NCBI RefSeq assembly: GCF_004104055.1
Contig: NZ_QOVJ01000003.1
Span: 310,001-374,000, forward strand
Direction of reading: 5' to 3'
Length of the DNA: 64,000 nucleotides
Source: Leeuwenhoekiella aestuarii
GTDB lineage: Bacteria > Bacteroidota > Bacteroidia > Flavobacteriales > Flavobacteriaceae
The translations under genes and the position numbers were made by a program. Positions 17,653 through 25,189 of this stretch are shown piece by piece; the stretch's first letter is position 1, and every line of letters starts with the position of its first letter. Under the pieces are notes generated by a model, which was given only the letters and a program-made list of their open reading frames with translations, made no database searches and had not been told where the DNA came from.

Positions 17653-18771
17653 GTGAAGCTATCGGTATTAATTCTCAACTATAAAACTCCTTATTTTCTC
17701 CACCTTTGTTTAGAGAGCGTTCAACGCGCAACAGCTAAGCTAGAGTCAGAAATTATAGTAATTGATAACAATTCTGAGGACGAAAGTGTAAACCTCGTTA
17801 AGACCCATTTTCCTGAAGTTCTTTTAATAGAGAACAAAAAGAATTTGGGATTTTCAAAGGCAAATAACCTAGGTGTAAAACAAGCTAAAGGTGAGTTTAT
17901 TTGTATACTAAATCCAGATGTCGTACTACCAGAAAATTGTTTTGAAATTCTCTTAGACTTCTCAAGCGATAAAAAAGATTTAGGAGCAGTAGGAATACGA
18001 CTTAATGACGGCACAGGAGCCTATTTGCCTGAGAGTAAAAGAAATATTCCAAATATTGAAGTTGCTTTTCAGAAATTAACAGGGGACACTTCTAAATATT
18101 ACGCGAATCAGTTAGCTCAAGATGAGATTGGGGAAGTTCCGGTTTTAGTGGGGGCATTTTTATTTATTAGAAGGGGTGTATTCAATGATGTTGATGGCTT
18201 TGATGAAGATTATTTTATGTATGGAGAAGACATAGACCTGAGCTTTAAATTGATTCAAAACGGTTATAGGAATTATTATTTTGGTCAGTTAACTGCGTTG
18301 CATTTTAAGGGAGAGAGCACGATTAAAAATAGAAAATACCACAGAAGATTTTACAAAGCTATGCAGACCTTTCAGAAAAAGCATTATTCAAAAGGTAGGT
18401 TTGTGAATGGTATACTTACTTTGGTTTTAAAATTGATTGCCGAAACTAAGTCGAATAAACGCGACAAACCAGAAAACAGAGCTGCAGATAAAACTATATT
18501 TTGGGTGTCAAAGCAATCAGACATACGCAAAACTTTCCATCTGAAAAATTTTGAATCATTGAAAGTGATAGCCTTTACTAAGATATCGCAATTGCAGAAA
18601 ACTTCTGCAACCGTGATTTTTGACCTTCAAGATCTTGAAGTTGGTGAGGTTTTAAGAGCCATGCAGTTGTTAAAAAACAGTAAAAATAGGTTTCGCATAC
18701 GACCCCCAAATTGTAATTTTAGCGTGGGAAGTGATACTTCTACAAGTCAGGGAGAACTCATAAAATGGTAG
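17653..18771 (+). CDS. Family 2 glycosyltransferase with extra C-terminal region
   Basis: GT2 N-terminal domain with LSVLILNYKTPYFL, IVIDNNSEDES, ENKKNLGFSKANN, the DxD-like NPDVVLP, and FDEDYFMYGEDIDLSFKL for acceptor and catalytic base. This is the dTDP-rhamnosyltransferase type used in surface polysaccharides. The start is GTG at 17653, 3 bp after recR. After about residue 280 comes a charged linker, then roughly 85 residues (KTIFWVSKQSDIRKTF onwards) that I do not recognise. No membrane segments. It probably acts at the cytoplasmic face of the inner membrane. Substrate unknown. Confidence 0.87.
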   Translation: MKLSVLILNYKTPYFLHLCLESVQRATAKLESEIIVIDNNSEDESVNLVKTHFPEVLLIENKKNLGFSKANNLGVKQAKGEFICILNPDVVLPENCFEILLDFSSDKKDLGAVGIRLNDGTGAYLPESKRNIPNIEVAFQKLTGDTSKYYANQLAQDEIGEVPVLVGAFLFIRRGVFNDVDGFDEDYFMYGEDIDLSFKLIQNGYRNYYFGQLTALHFKGESTIKNRKYHRRFYKAMQTFQKKHYSKGRFVNGILTLVLKLIAETKSNKRDKPENRAADKTIFWVSKQSDIRKTFHLKNFESLKVIAFTKISQLQKTSATVIFDLQDLEVGEVLRAMQLLKNSKNRFRIRPPNCNFSVGSDTSTSQGELIKW

Positions 18772-18854
18772 TTCTTTAGTAATATAAAGCGGAATACGTT
18801 TATTTTTATTAATTTCGCAAAAATATAAAGTCAACTAATAATTATTTTGATAAT

Positions 18855-20192
18855 ATGGCAAAATTTGAACTAAAATTACCGAAAATGGGAGAAAGCGTTG
18901 CTGAAGCTACAGTGACAAACTGGCTCAAAGAGGTAGGGGACACCATAGAAATGGACGAACCAGTTGTTGAGATTGCCACTGATAAAGTTGATAGTGAAGT
19001 TCCAAGCGAAGTAGAAGGTGTACTCATTGAGAAGTTATTTGAAGCTGACGATGTGGTTCAGGTGGGGCAAACTATCGCTATTATCGAGATTGAAGGAGAT
19101 TCTTCTGATGATCAAACAGATTCTGCAATTGAAGAAGAAAGTGTGACTACTGAAGAAGCTGAAGAAAAACAGACGGAAACAAGTGCAGACGAAGCAGCAC
19201 AATTGGTAAATGCAGCAAAAGAAACTGTAGGAGTATCGGCAATAAGCAACGACGGAGATCGATTTTATTCTCCTTTAGTTAAAAATATTGCGCAACAAGA
19301 AGGTATAGAACAGGAAGAATTAGATAAAATTTCGGGTACTGGTCTTGAAGGGCGTGTTACGAAAGACGATATTCTAAAATATGTTGAATCACGTAAATCT
19401 GGTAAAGCCCCGGTTAAAGAACCAAAATCAGAACCCATTAAAGCAGCTCCAAAAGAAGCGCCAACTCCAGTTAGTGTAAATGGAGAAGACGAGATCATTG
19501 AAATGAGCCGTATGGGCAAAATGATTTCAAAACATATGATAGCTTCTGTACAGACCTCTGCGCACGTGCAGTCGTTCATAGAAGTTGATGTTACTGCAAT
19601 CTGGAAATGGAGAGAGCGTATTAAAAATGATTTTCAGAAGCGGGAAGGCGAGAAGCTTACATTTACTCCGATTTTTATGGAAGCTGTGGCAAAAACCATA
19701 CGCGATTTTCCTATGATCAACATCTCGGTTGATGGGGATAAGATAATTAAACGTAAAAATATAAACTTGGGTATGGCAGCTGCATTACCTGACGGAAATC
19801 TAATTGTTCCGGTTATTAAAAATGCAGATCAGCTTAATCTGGTAGGTATGGCAAAAGCCGTTAATGATTTGGCTACTAGAGCCAGACAGGGTAAGTTAAA
19901 ACCAGATGATACGCAAGGCGGAACGTATACGGTGACAAATGTTGGTACTTTTGGCAGCGTGATGGGAACACCCATAATCAATCAGCCACAAGTGGGGATT
20001 TTAGCGTTAGGAGCTATACGTAAAGTTCCTGCTGTAATTGAAACTCCAGACGGTGATTTTATAGGTATTCGTCATAAAATGTTCTTGTCGCATTCATACG
20101 ATCATCGTGTTGTAAATGGTGCGCTTGGTGGGCAATTTGTTCAACGCGTTGCTCAGTATCTTGAAGCTTGGGACGTTGACAGACAAGTATAA
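18855..20192 (+). CDS. 2-oxo acid dehydrogenase E2 (dihydrolipoyl acyltransferase)
   Basis: The lipoyl domain (1-77) carries the lipoylated K44 in ATDKVDSE. An acidic/Ala-rich linker leads to a peripheral-subunit-binding domain (about 137-173, with TGLEGRVTKDD). A catalytic domain (about 215-445) contains the H417 motif SYDHRVVNGALGG. The usual HxxxDG Asp is Asn (N421). It transfers acyl groups from lipoamide to CoA; with no E1 or E3 neighbour, pyruvate versus branched-chain specificity is open. It stands alone between recR-GT2 and a clear terminator. A near-consensus -7 box TAATTTCG lies at 18810-18817. Confidence 0.9.
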   Translation: MAKFELKLPKMGESVAEATVTNWLKEVGDTIEMDEPVVEIATDKVDSEVPSEVEGVLIEKLFEADDVVQVGQTIAIIEIEGDSSDDQTDSAIEEESVTTEEAEEKQTETSADEAAQLVNAAKETVGVSAISNDGDRFYSPLVKNIAQQEGIEQEELDKISGTGLEGRVTKDDILKYVESRKSGKAPVKEPKSEPIKAAPKEAPTPVSVNGEDEIIEMSRMGKMISKHMIASVQTSAHVQSFIEVDVTAIWKWRERIKNDFQKREGEKLTFTPIFMEAVAKTIRDFPMINISVDGDKIIKRKNINLGMAAALPDGNLIVPVIKNADQLNLVGMAKAVNDLATRARQGKLKPDDTQGGTYTVTNVGTFGSVMGTPIINQPQVGILALGAIRKVPAVIETPDGDFIGIRHKMFLSHSYDHRVVNGALGGQFVQRVAQYLEAWDVDRQV

Positions 20193-20214
20193 ATTTTAGC
20201 AAATACATCAGATG

Positions 20215-20243
20215 AACCTCCCTCATACAGGGAGGTTTTTTTT
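20215..20243 (+). terminator. Intrinsic terminator after the E2 gene
   Basis: A perfect 9-bp stem AACCTCCCT/AGGGAGGTT with a 5-nt loop is followed by a run of T to 20243. Confidence 0.9.
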
Positions 20244-20317
20244 GAATTAACTTTTAAGATCTTTTTTAAGTGATGTGATAGGTTTTTAAAAAGTTAGAGT
20301 ATTGCTTAAGGTAATTG

Positions 20318-20325
20318 TACTTTTG
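20318..20325 (+). promoter_or_regulatory. Bacteroidota -7 promoter box for the exonuclease gene
   Basis: TACTTTTG is a perfect TAnnTTTG. Its last base is the first base of an in-frame GTG (20325), so transcription should start after that codon. This argues for the ATG at 20343 as the start. Confidence 0.55.
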
Positions 20326-20342
20326 TGAAAATTGAACAACCT

Positions 20343-21119
20343 ATGAACTTAAACCTATCCAGACCTATCTGTTTTTTTGATCTTGAGACAACAGGAATCA
20401 ACGTTGCTCAAGACCGCATAGTTGAAATATCTGTACTTAAAGTTTTCCCTGATGGAAAAGAAGAAAAGCACACTTGGCTTGTAAATCCCACTATTCCTAT
20501 TCCGGCAGAGACAACTGCAGTACACGGAATTAAGGACGAAGATGTTGCTGATAAACCCACTTTTAAGGAGCTCGCGGTTACAATAAATAATCTGATAAAA
20601 GATTCAGATTTGGCCGGTTTTAACTCCAATCGCTTTGATATTCCGCTACTTGCCGAAGAAATGCTTCGTGCTGATGTTGATTTTGATATGAAAAACCGTA
20701 ATGCGATAGATGTACAGACCATTTTTCATAAAATGGAGCAGCGTACCTTGAGTGCAGCTTATAAATTCTATTGTGATCAGACTTTAGAAGATGCGCATAG
20801 TGCAGAAGCCGATACGATAGCAACGTATGAAGTTTTAAAATCTCAACTTGACCGTTATGAGGATTTAGAAAATAATATGAAGAGTCTGGCAGAATTTAGT
20901 GCTCGTAAGAAGTTTGCAGACTTTGCCGGTTTTATAGCTTTTAATAAAGAAGGTGAAGAGATTTTTTCTTTCGGAAAGCACAAAGGAAAAAAGGTAGAAG
21001 ATGTTCTTGAGAATGAACCCGGATATTTTGGCTGGATTCAAAATGCAGATTTCCCGCTTTATACTAAAAAAGTACTCACTGCTATTAAGCTTAGAAAATT
21101 GAATACCAAATTGTTTTAG
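20343..21119 (+). CDS. DEDDh 3'-5' exonuclease with DUF3820-like tail
   Basis: The exonuclease domain (about 6-175) has the DEDDh motifs: FDLETTG (Exo I), FNSNRFDIPLL (Exo II) and HSAEADTIATYEVL (Exo III, with His). This is the DnaQ/epsilon superfamily. The last ~70 residues contain FSFGKHKGKKVEDVL, resembling the DUF3820 family. It is annotated elsewhere as a 3'-5' exonuclease and is not the polymerase III epsilon fused to a GIY-YIG nuclease. ATG at 20343 is preferred over GTG 20325 because the -7 box ends at 20325. It is followed 3 bp later by the FAH gene. Confidence 0.9.
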   Translation: MNLNLSRPICFFDLETTGINVAQDRIVEISVLKVFPDGKEEKHTWLVNPTIPIPAETTAVHGIKDEDVADKPTFKELAVTINNLIKDSDLAGFNSNRFDIPLLAEEMLRADVDFDMKNRNAIDVQTIFHKMEQRTLSAAYKFYCDQTLEDAHSAEADTIATYEVLKSQLDRYEDLENNMKSLAEFSARKKFADFAGFIAFNKEGEEIFSFGKHKGKKVEDVLENEPGYFGWIQNADFPLYTKKVLTAIKLRKLNTKLF

Positions 21120-21122
21120 CTT

Positions 21123-21737
21123 ATGAAAATCATTTGTATCGGTCAGAACTATAGCGATCACATTAAAGAACTCAATAGTAAACCTTCAGGTGAACCTGTG
21201 TTTTTTTTAAAACCAGATTCGGCAGTTTTATTAAAAAAGCATCCCTTTGTCATACCAGAGTTTACTAATGAAGTACATTATGAAGTTGAACTTTTAGTAC
21301 GTATTAATAGATTGGGTAAATATATTCAGCCTAAATTTGCACATAAATATTATGAAGAGTTAGGGCTGGGTATAGATTTTACCGCGCGTGATCTGCAAAG
21401 AGAATGTAAAGAAAAAGGACATCCCTGGGAGAAAGCAAAGGGGTTTGATGGTTCTGCAGTTTTAGGGGATACTTGGGTTTCTAAAGAAAATTATAAAGAT
21501 TTAAATAATATTAATTTTCATTTAGAAAAAAATGGTGAAATTGTACAAAAGGGAAATACGGCAAATATGATTTATGACATAGATACGTTGATTGCCTACG
21601 TTTCTCAGTTTATGACTCTTAAAATAGGAGATATACTGTTTACGGGGACACCTGCTGGTGTTGGTCCTGTTGCTATAGATGATAAACTGACTGGTTATTT
21701 AGAAAATGAGCCCCTATTTACCGTCAATATAAAATAA
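21123..21737 (+). CDS. Fumarylacetoacetate hydrolase family protein
   Basis: A short (204-residue) FAH-fold protein of the FAHD1/YcgM type. It shows CIGQNYSDHIKEL, FFLKPDSAVLL, the metal-binding acidic cluster EVHYEVELLV, GIDFTARDLQ and LFTGTPAGVGPV. Relatives act on oxaloacetate, acylpyruvates or hydroxyhepta-dienedioate; specificity cannot be set. It is cytoplasmic and starts 3 bp after the exonuclease stop, then the Hpt gene follows after 16 bp, so one operon from 20343 to cinA is likely. Confidence 0.9.
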   Translation: MKIICIGQNYSDHIKELNSKPSGEPVFFLKPDSAVLLKKHPFVIPEFTNEVHYEVELLVRINRLGKYIQPKFAHKYYEELGLGIDFTARDLQRECKEKGHPWEKAKGFDGSAVLGDTWVSKENYKDLNNINFHLEKNGEIVQKGNTANMIYDIDTLIAYVSQFMTLKIGDILFTGTPAGVGPVAIDDKLTGYLENEPLFTVNIK

Positions 21738-21753
21738 CCCAAATTATATAAAT

Positions 21754-22095
21754 ATGCCTACTCATTACGATTTATACCAGCTTGAAGATATGTCTGGCGG
21801 GGATAAAGAATTTATGAAAACTGTTGTTGAAGCTTTCTTAGTTGAGATTCCACCAGATCTTGAAAGTATGCAACTTGCCATAGATAATGATAATCATAAA
21901 ATGGCATACCAGTTTGCTCATAAAATGAAACCAAATTTAGAGATGTTTGGTATTGATCTTATTCGTGAAATTTCGGCTATGGAGCGCTGGGCAGATAGCA
22001 ACAAACCTACATCAGCTATCAGACCGCAACTTAATACTATTGTAACAATGGTTAATGATGCGATTGCCGAGATGCGAAAAGATTGGAAAATGTAA
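21754..22095 (+). CDS. Stand-alone Hpt phosphotransfer protein
   Basis: A 113-residue all-alpha protein. H56 in the [13 protein letters not shown] motif is the expected phospho-accepting histidine. Such domains relay phosphate between hybrid histidine kinases and response regulators. There is no kinase or regulator gene in the neighbourhood, so partners must be encoded elsewhere. Its stop TAA (22093-22095) shares the A of the cinA start (TAATG), giving translational coupling. It is full-length for a single Hpt domain; no other domains. Confidence 0.88.
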   Translation: MPTHYDLYQLEDMSGGDKEFMKTVVEAFLVEIPPDLESMQLAIDNDNHKMAYQFAHKMKPNLEMFGIDLIREISAMERWADSNKPTSAIRPQLNTIVTMVNDAIAEMRKDWKM

Positions 22096-23342
22096 TGCGA
22101 GCACATATAATAACAATAGGTGATGAGATTCTCATTGGCCAGATTGTAGATACCAATTCAGCTTTTATTGCAAAGGAGTTAGACAAGATAGGAATTGAAG
22201 TTCGTGAGATTTCTTCTATTTCTGATGATAAACAACACATTATAAACAGTCTTACTTCTGCGAAAGACGCTGCTGAAGTTGTAATTATAACCGGCGGTCT
22301 GGGTCCCACAAAAGATGATGTTACTAAGCATACATTTTGTGAATTTTTTGAAGATCATTTAGTTGAAGATGCTGCAGTGCTTCAAAATATCGAGCACATT
22401 TTTAAGCATCACGTCAATAGACCTATGTTACCTGCAAATCGTTCTCAGGCTTTGGTGCCGAGTAAATCAACTGTTTTGATGAACAGAAACGGCACAGCGC
22501 CCGGGATGTGGATGAAAGATGGTAATACTGTTTTTATCTCTATGCCGGGCGTTCCTTTTGAGATGAAAGCCTTAATGACTGATGAGGTTATTCCCAGATT
22601 GCAGCGAGAATTCAGTAGACCTTTTATCGTTCATAAGACGCTGCAGACCTATGGAATTGGGGAAAGTGAGATTGCTGATAAAATTGAAGATTGGGAGAAT
22701 GAGCTGCCAAAAGAAATTAAGCTTGCATATTTACCAGCTTTAGGAAAAGTTCGCCTTAGACTTTCTACAAAAGGACCTGTTAAAGAAGTGCTAGATCAAA
22801 AGCTTGAAGAGCAAGTTATAAGTCTTCATAAGTTGATAGGAGATATTATTGTAGGCTATGATGACGATGAGCTTATAGAGACGGTTGTAGGTCGTTTGTT
22901 TGTTCAAAAAGGAAAAACACTTTCTGTAGCAGAAAGTTGCACTGGAGGGCAGATAGCCTCAGCTATCACGTCAATTCCTGGAGCTTCGGCCTACTTTAAA
23001 GGAGGTATGGTTACCTATGCGACGCATTCTAAAGTCGAATTGCTTAAAATTGAACAATCTGTGATTGATGAACATTCTGTAGTAAGCGCTCCGGTAGCCG
23101 AAGCAATGGCTTCAGCTGTCAAAAATTGGTATAAATCAGATTATGCGATTTCTACAACAGGAAATGCAGGACCATCAAAAGGAGATTCTGATGCTGAAGT
23201 AGGTACAGTTATTATTGGTATAGCAACGCCAGACGGTGTGTTTTCTCAAGAATTTAAGATGGGAAGCCAGAGGGAGCGAGTTATATCTAAAAGCGTAAAT
23301 AAAGCTTTTGAACTCCTGCAAAAAGAAATTTTAAAAAACTAG
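22095..23342 (+). CDS. cinA: CinA-like NMN deamidase-related protein
   Basis: The N-terminal MoCF-type domain contains [17 protein letters not shown] and GGLGPTKDD. The C-terminal CinA domain (PncC) has [12 protein letters not shown] and [18 protein letters not shown]. It would hydrolyse nicotinamide mononucleotide to nicotinate mononucleotide in NAD recycling, with a possible ADP-ribose pyrophosphatase activity of the N-terminal part. The start is ATG 22095; an upstream TTG at 22083 is an artefact that would place the start within the Hpt gene. The 416-residue length is standard. It is cotranscribed with Hpt. Confidence 0.93.
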   Translation: MRAHIITIGDEILIGQIVDTNSAFIAKELDKIGIEVREISSISDDKQHIINSLTSAKDAAEVVIITGGLGPTKDDVTKHTFCEFFEDHLVEDAAVLQNIEHIFKHHVNRPMLPANRSQALVPSKSTVLMNRNGTAPGMWMKDGNTVFISMPGVPFEMKALMTDEVIPRLQREFSRPFIVHKTLQTYGIGESEIADKIEDWENELPKEIKLAYLPALGKVRLRLSTKGPVKEVLDQKLEEQVISLHKLIGDIIVGYDDDELIETVVGRLFVQKGKTLSVAESCTGGQIASAITSIPGASAYFKGGMVTYATHSKVELLKIEQSVIDEHSVVSAPVAEAMASAVKNWYKSDYAISTTGNAGPSKGDSDAEVGTVIIGIATPDGVFSQEFKMGSQRERVISKSVNKAFELLQKEILKN

Positions 23343-23351
23343 TGTTTTAAG

Positions 23352-23382
23352 TTGGTCAACTTGTTTTAGTTGTGTAAATTTG
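23352..23382 (+). promoter_or_regulatory. Promoter for rpmB-rpmG-DUF4295
   Basis: TTG (23352-23354) lies 20 nt before a perfect -7 box TAAATTTG (23375-23382), 40 nt upstream of the rpmB start. This is the expected Bacteroidota promoter architecture. Confidence 0.65.
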
Positions 23383-23421
23383 CACCCTGTTTTTCAGTAA
23401 CACATTATAAAGTTTAGAATC

Positions 23422-23661
23422 ATGTCAAGAGTTTGTGAGCTTACGGGCAAAAAAGCAATGGTAGGAAACAATGTTTCTCACGCGATGAATAAAACCAAGC
23501 GTAAATTTGATGCCAATTTAATCAAAAAACGTTTTTATATTCCGGAAGAAGATAAGTGGATTACATTAAAAATTTCTACAGCCGCTCTTAAAAATATAAA
23601 TAAGAAAGGAATTACTGCTGTGCTTAAAGAAGCACGTGCAAAAGGCTTTCTTACTAAGTAA
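23422..23661 (+). CDS. rpmB: 50S ribosomal protein L28
   Basis: A 79-residue basic protein beginning SRVCELTGKKAMVGNNVSH, characteristic of bL28, with the C-terminal KKGITAVLKEARAKGFL. It is part of the large subunit. The following gene is rpmG, 23 bp downstream, as is usual in Bacteroidota. Confidence 0.97.
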   Translation: MSRVCELTGKKAMVGNNVSHAMNKTKRKFDANLIKKRFYIPEEDKWITLKISTAALKNINKKGITAVLKEARAKGFLTK

Positions 23662-23684
23662 TAACGGTATAACGATTAGGAATT

Positions 23685-23867
23685 ATGGCAAAGAAAGGCA
23701 ATAGAGTACAGGTAATTTTAGAGTGCACAGAGCATAAAGCTTCTGGGAAACCAGGAACTTCTCGTTATATTACCACTAAGAACAAAAAGAACACCCCAGA
23801 TAGAATGGAATTGAAGAAATTCAATCCAATCTTGAATAAAATGACTGTTCACAAAGAAATAAAATAA
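23685..23867 (+). CDS. rpmG: 50S ribosomal protein L33
   Basis: A 60-residue protein with [18 protein letters not shown] and [20 protein letters not shown], the bL33 signature. The single Cys means it is the zinc-free (C-minus) form, since a four-Cys ribbon is absent. It ends 3 bp before the DUF4295 gene. Confidence 0.96.
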   Translation: MAKKGNRVQVILECTEHKASGKPGTSRYITTKNKKNTPDRMELKKFNPILNKMTVHKEIK

Positions 23868-23870
23868 GAC

Positions 23871-24023
23871 ATGGCAAAGAAATCAGTAGCAACATTACAG
23901 ACCGGTTCAAAACGTTTGACCAAAGCCATTAAAATGGTAAAATCTCCTAAGACAGGAGCTTACACTTTTGTAGAAGCTGTTATGGCACCAGAAATGGTTG
24001 GAGAGTTTTTAGACAAAAAATAA
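23871..24023 (+). CDS. DUF4295 small basic protein (ribosome-associated candidate)
   Basis: A 50-residue, Lys-rich protein starting MAKKSVATLQTGSKRLTKA and ending at the TAA at 24021-24023. It belongs by pattern to the DUF4295 family and is routinely encoded directly after rpmB-rpmG in Bacteroidota. The 3-bp gap to rpmG and the following terminator show that it is the last gene of this ribosomal operon. The position and basic charge suggest a large-subunit component. I recall a Bacteroidota-specific ribosomal protein being described in this family but cannot confirm it here. Confidence 0.85.
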   Translation: MAKKSVATLQTGSKRLTKAIKMVKSPKTGAYTFVEAVMAPEMVGEFLDKK

Positions 24024-24045
24024 GACATTCTAAATGTTTATACTT

Positions 24046-24076
24046 AGCCGTTACACTTTGGTGTAACGGCTTTTTG
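24046..24076 (+). terminator. Intrinsic terminator after the ribosomal protein operon
   Basis: A perfect 11-bp stem AGCCGTTACAC/GTGTAACGGCT with a TTTG loop is followed by T-rich sequence. Confidence 0.93.
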
Positions 24077-24117
24077 TATTTTTATTTCAACAAGTTTTTA
24101 AATAGCATTAAAGAGAA

Positions 24118-24125
24118 TACCTTTG
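24118..24125 (+). promoter_or_regulatory. Bacteroidota -7 promoter box for ftsY
   Basis: TACCTTTG is a perfect TAnnTTTG, 28 nt before the ftsY start at 24154 and after the terminator of the preceding operon. Confidence 0.6.
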
Positions 24126-24153
24126 CACTGCTAACCAATGCATCCTGAATACG

Positions 24154-25107
24154 ATGAGTTTTTTCAAAAAAATATTTTCAAAAGAAAAAAAAGAAACTTT
24201 AGACAAAGGTCTGGAGAAAACAAATACGAATTTTTTAAACAAACTAGGAAAAGCTGTTGCTGGTAAAAGCAAAGTAGATGATGAGGTTTTAGATAATCTT
24301 GAAGAGATTTTAGTTTCTAGTGATGTTGGGGTAGCTACTACGATTAAAATCATAGACAGAATTGAAGAGCGCGTTGCGAGGGATAAGTATTTAGGTACAG
24401 AAGAACTCAATACAATTCTTAGAGAAGAGATCGCTGGTTTGATGAGTGAGACCAATTCAGGTGATGCTACAGACTTTTCGGTTCCTGCTAAAAAACCTTA
24501 TGTGATTATGGTAGTGGGTGTGAATGGTGTAGGTAAAACAACGACCATTGGTAAGTTAGCATATCAGTTTAAAAAGAAAGGGCTTAACGTTGTTTTGGGA
24601 GCAGGTGATACCTTTAGAGCAGCTGCTATAGATCAACTACAAATCTGGGCAGATCGCGTAGATGTTCCTATTGTAAAACAACAAATGGGTAGTGACCCTG
24701 CTTCAGTGGCTTTTGATACGGTGCAAAGCGCTGTTAAAATGAATGCTGATGTAGTGATCATAGATACCGCAGGACGTTTACATAATAAAGTCAATTTGAT
24801 GAATGAATTGACTAAAGTAAAGCGTGTGATGCAAAAAGTAGTTGACGATGCACCAGACGAAGTTCTATTGGTTTTAGATGGTTCTACCGGGCAGAATGCT
24901 TTTGAGCAGGCTAAGCAGTTTACAGCTGCTACAGAAGTAACATCTTTAGCCGTTACTAAACTAGATGGTACGGCAAAAGGTGGTGTTGTAATTGGTATTA
25001 GTGATCAATTTCAAATTCCTGTAAAGTATATAGGTGTAGGCGAGGGAATTGAAGATTTACAAGTATTTAATAAGATTGAATTCGTAGATTCTTTTTTTAG
25101 AGTCTAA
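24154..25107 (+). CDS. ftsY: Signal recognition particle receptor FtsY
   Basis: An SRP GTPase with a short basic N-terminal region (FKKIFSKEKKETL) lacking the long acidic A domain of E. coli. The N domain is at about 15-100, followed by the G domain with VNGVGKTTTIGKLA, GAGDTFRAAA, DTAGR and TKLDGTAKGGV. It receives the Ffh-ribosome complex at the inner membrane. At 317 residues it matches other Bacteroidota. It stands alone between two terminators. Confidence 0.97.
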   Translation: MSFFKKIFSKEKKETLDKGLEKTNTNFLNKLGKAVAGKSKVDDEVLDNLEEILVSSDVGVATTIKIIDRIEERVARDKYLGTEELNTILREEIAGLMSETNSGDATDFSVPAKKPYVIMVVGVNGVGKTTTIGKLAYQFKKKGLNVVLGAGDTFRAAAIDQLQIWADRVDVPIVKQQMGSDPASVAFDTVQSAVKMNADVVIIDTAGRLHNKVNLMNELTKVKRVMQKVVDDAPDEVLLVLDGSTGQNAFEQAKQFTAATEVTSLAVTKLDGTAKGGVVIGISDQFQIPVKYIGVGEGIEDLQVFNKIEFVDSFFRV

Positions 25108-25131
25108 AATTTACCAAATTGTTTAAAATAT

Positions 25132-25165
25132 AAAGGCATCCATTTTTATGAGATGCCTTTTTGTA
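25132..25165 (+). terminator. Intrinsic terminator after ftsY
   Basis: A perfect 9-bp stem AAAGGCATC/GATGCCTTT with an 11-nt loop precedes TTGTATTTT. Confidence 0.85.
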
Positions 25166-25189
25166 TTTTAGGTGGAAAATTAAAACCCT

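Noticed and set aside
22083-22094. TTG start of cinA inside the Hpt gene
   Set aside because: The TAATG junction at 22093-22097 gives a standard start with the conserved N-terminus immediately after.
23349-23362. Inverted repeat AAGTTGGTCAACTT before rpmB
   Set aside because: It overlaps the promoter -33 region, is short, and I see no second copy in the window; chance cannot be excluded, so it is not called an operator.
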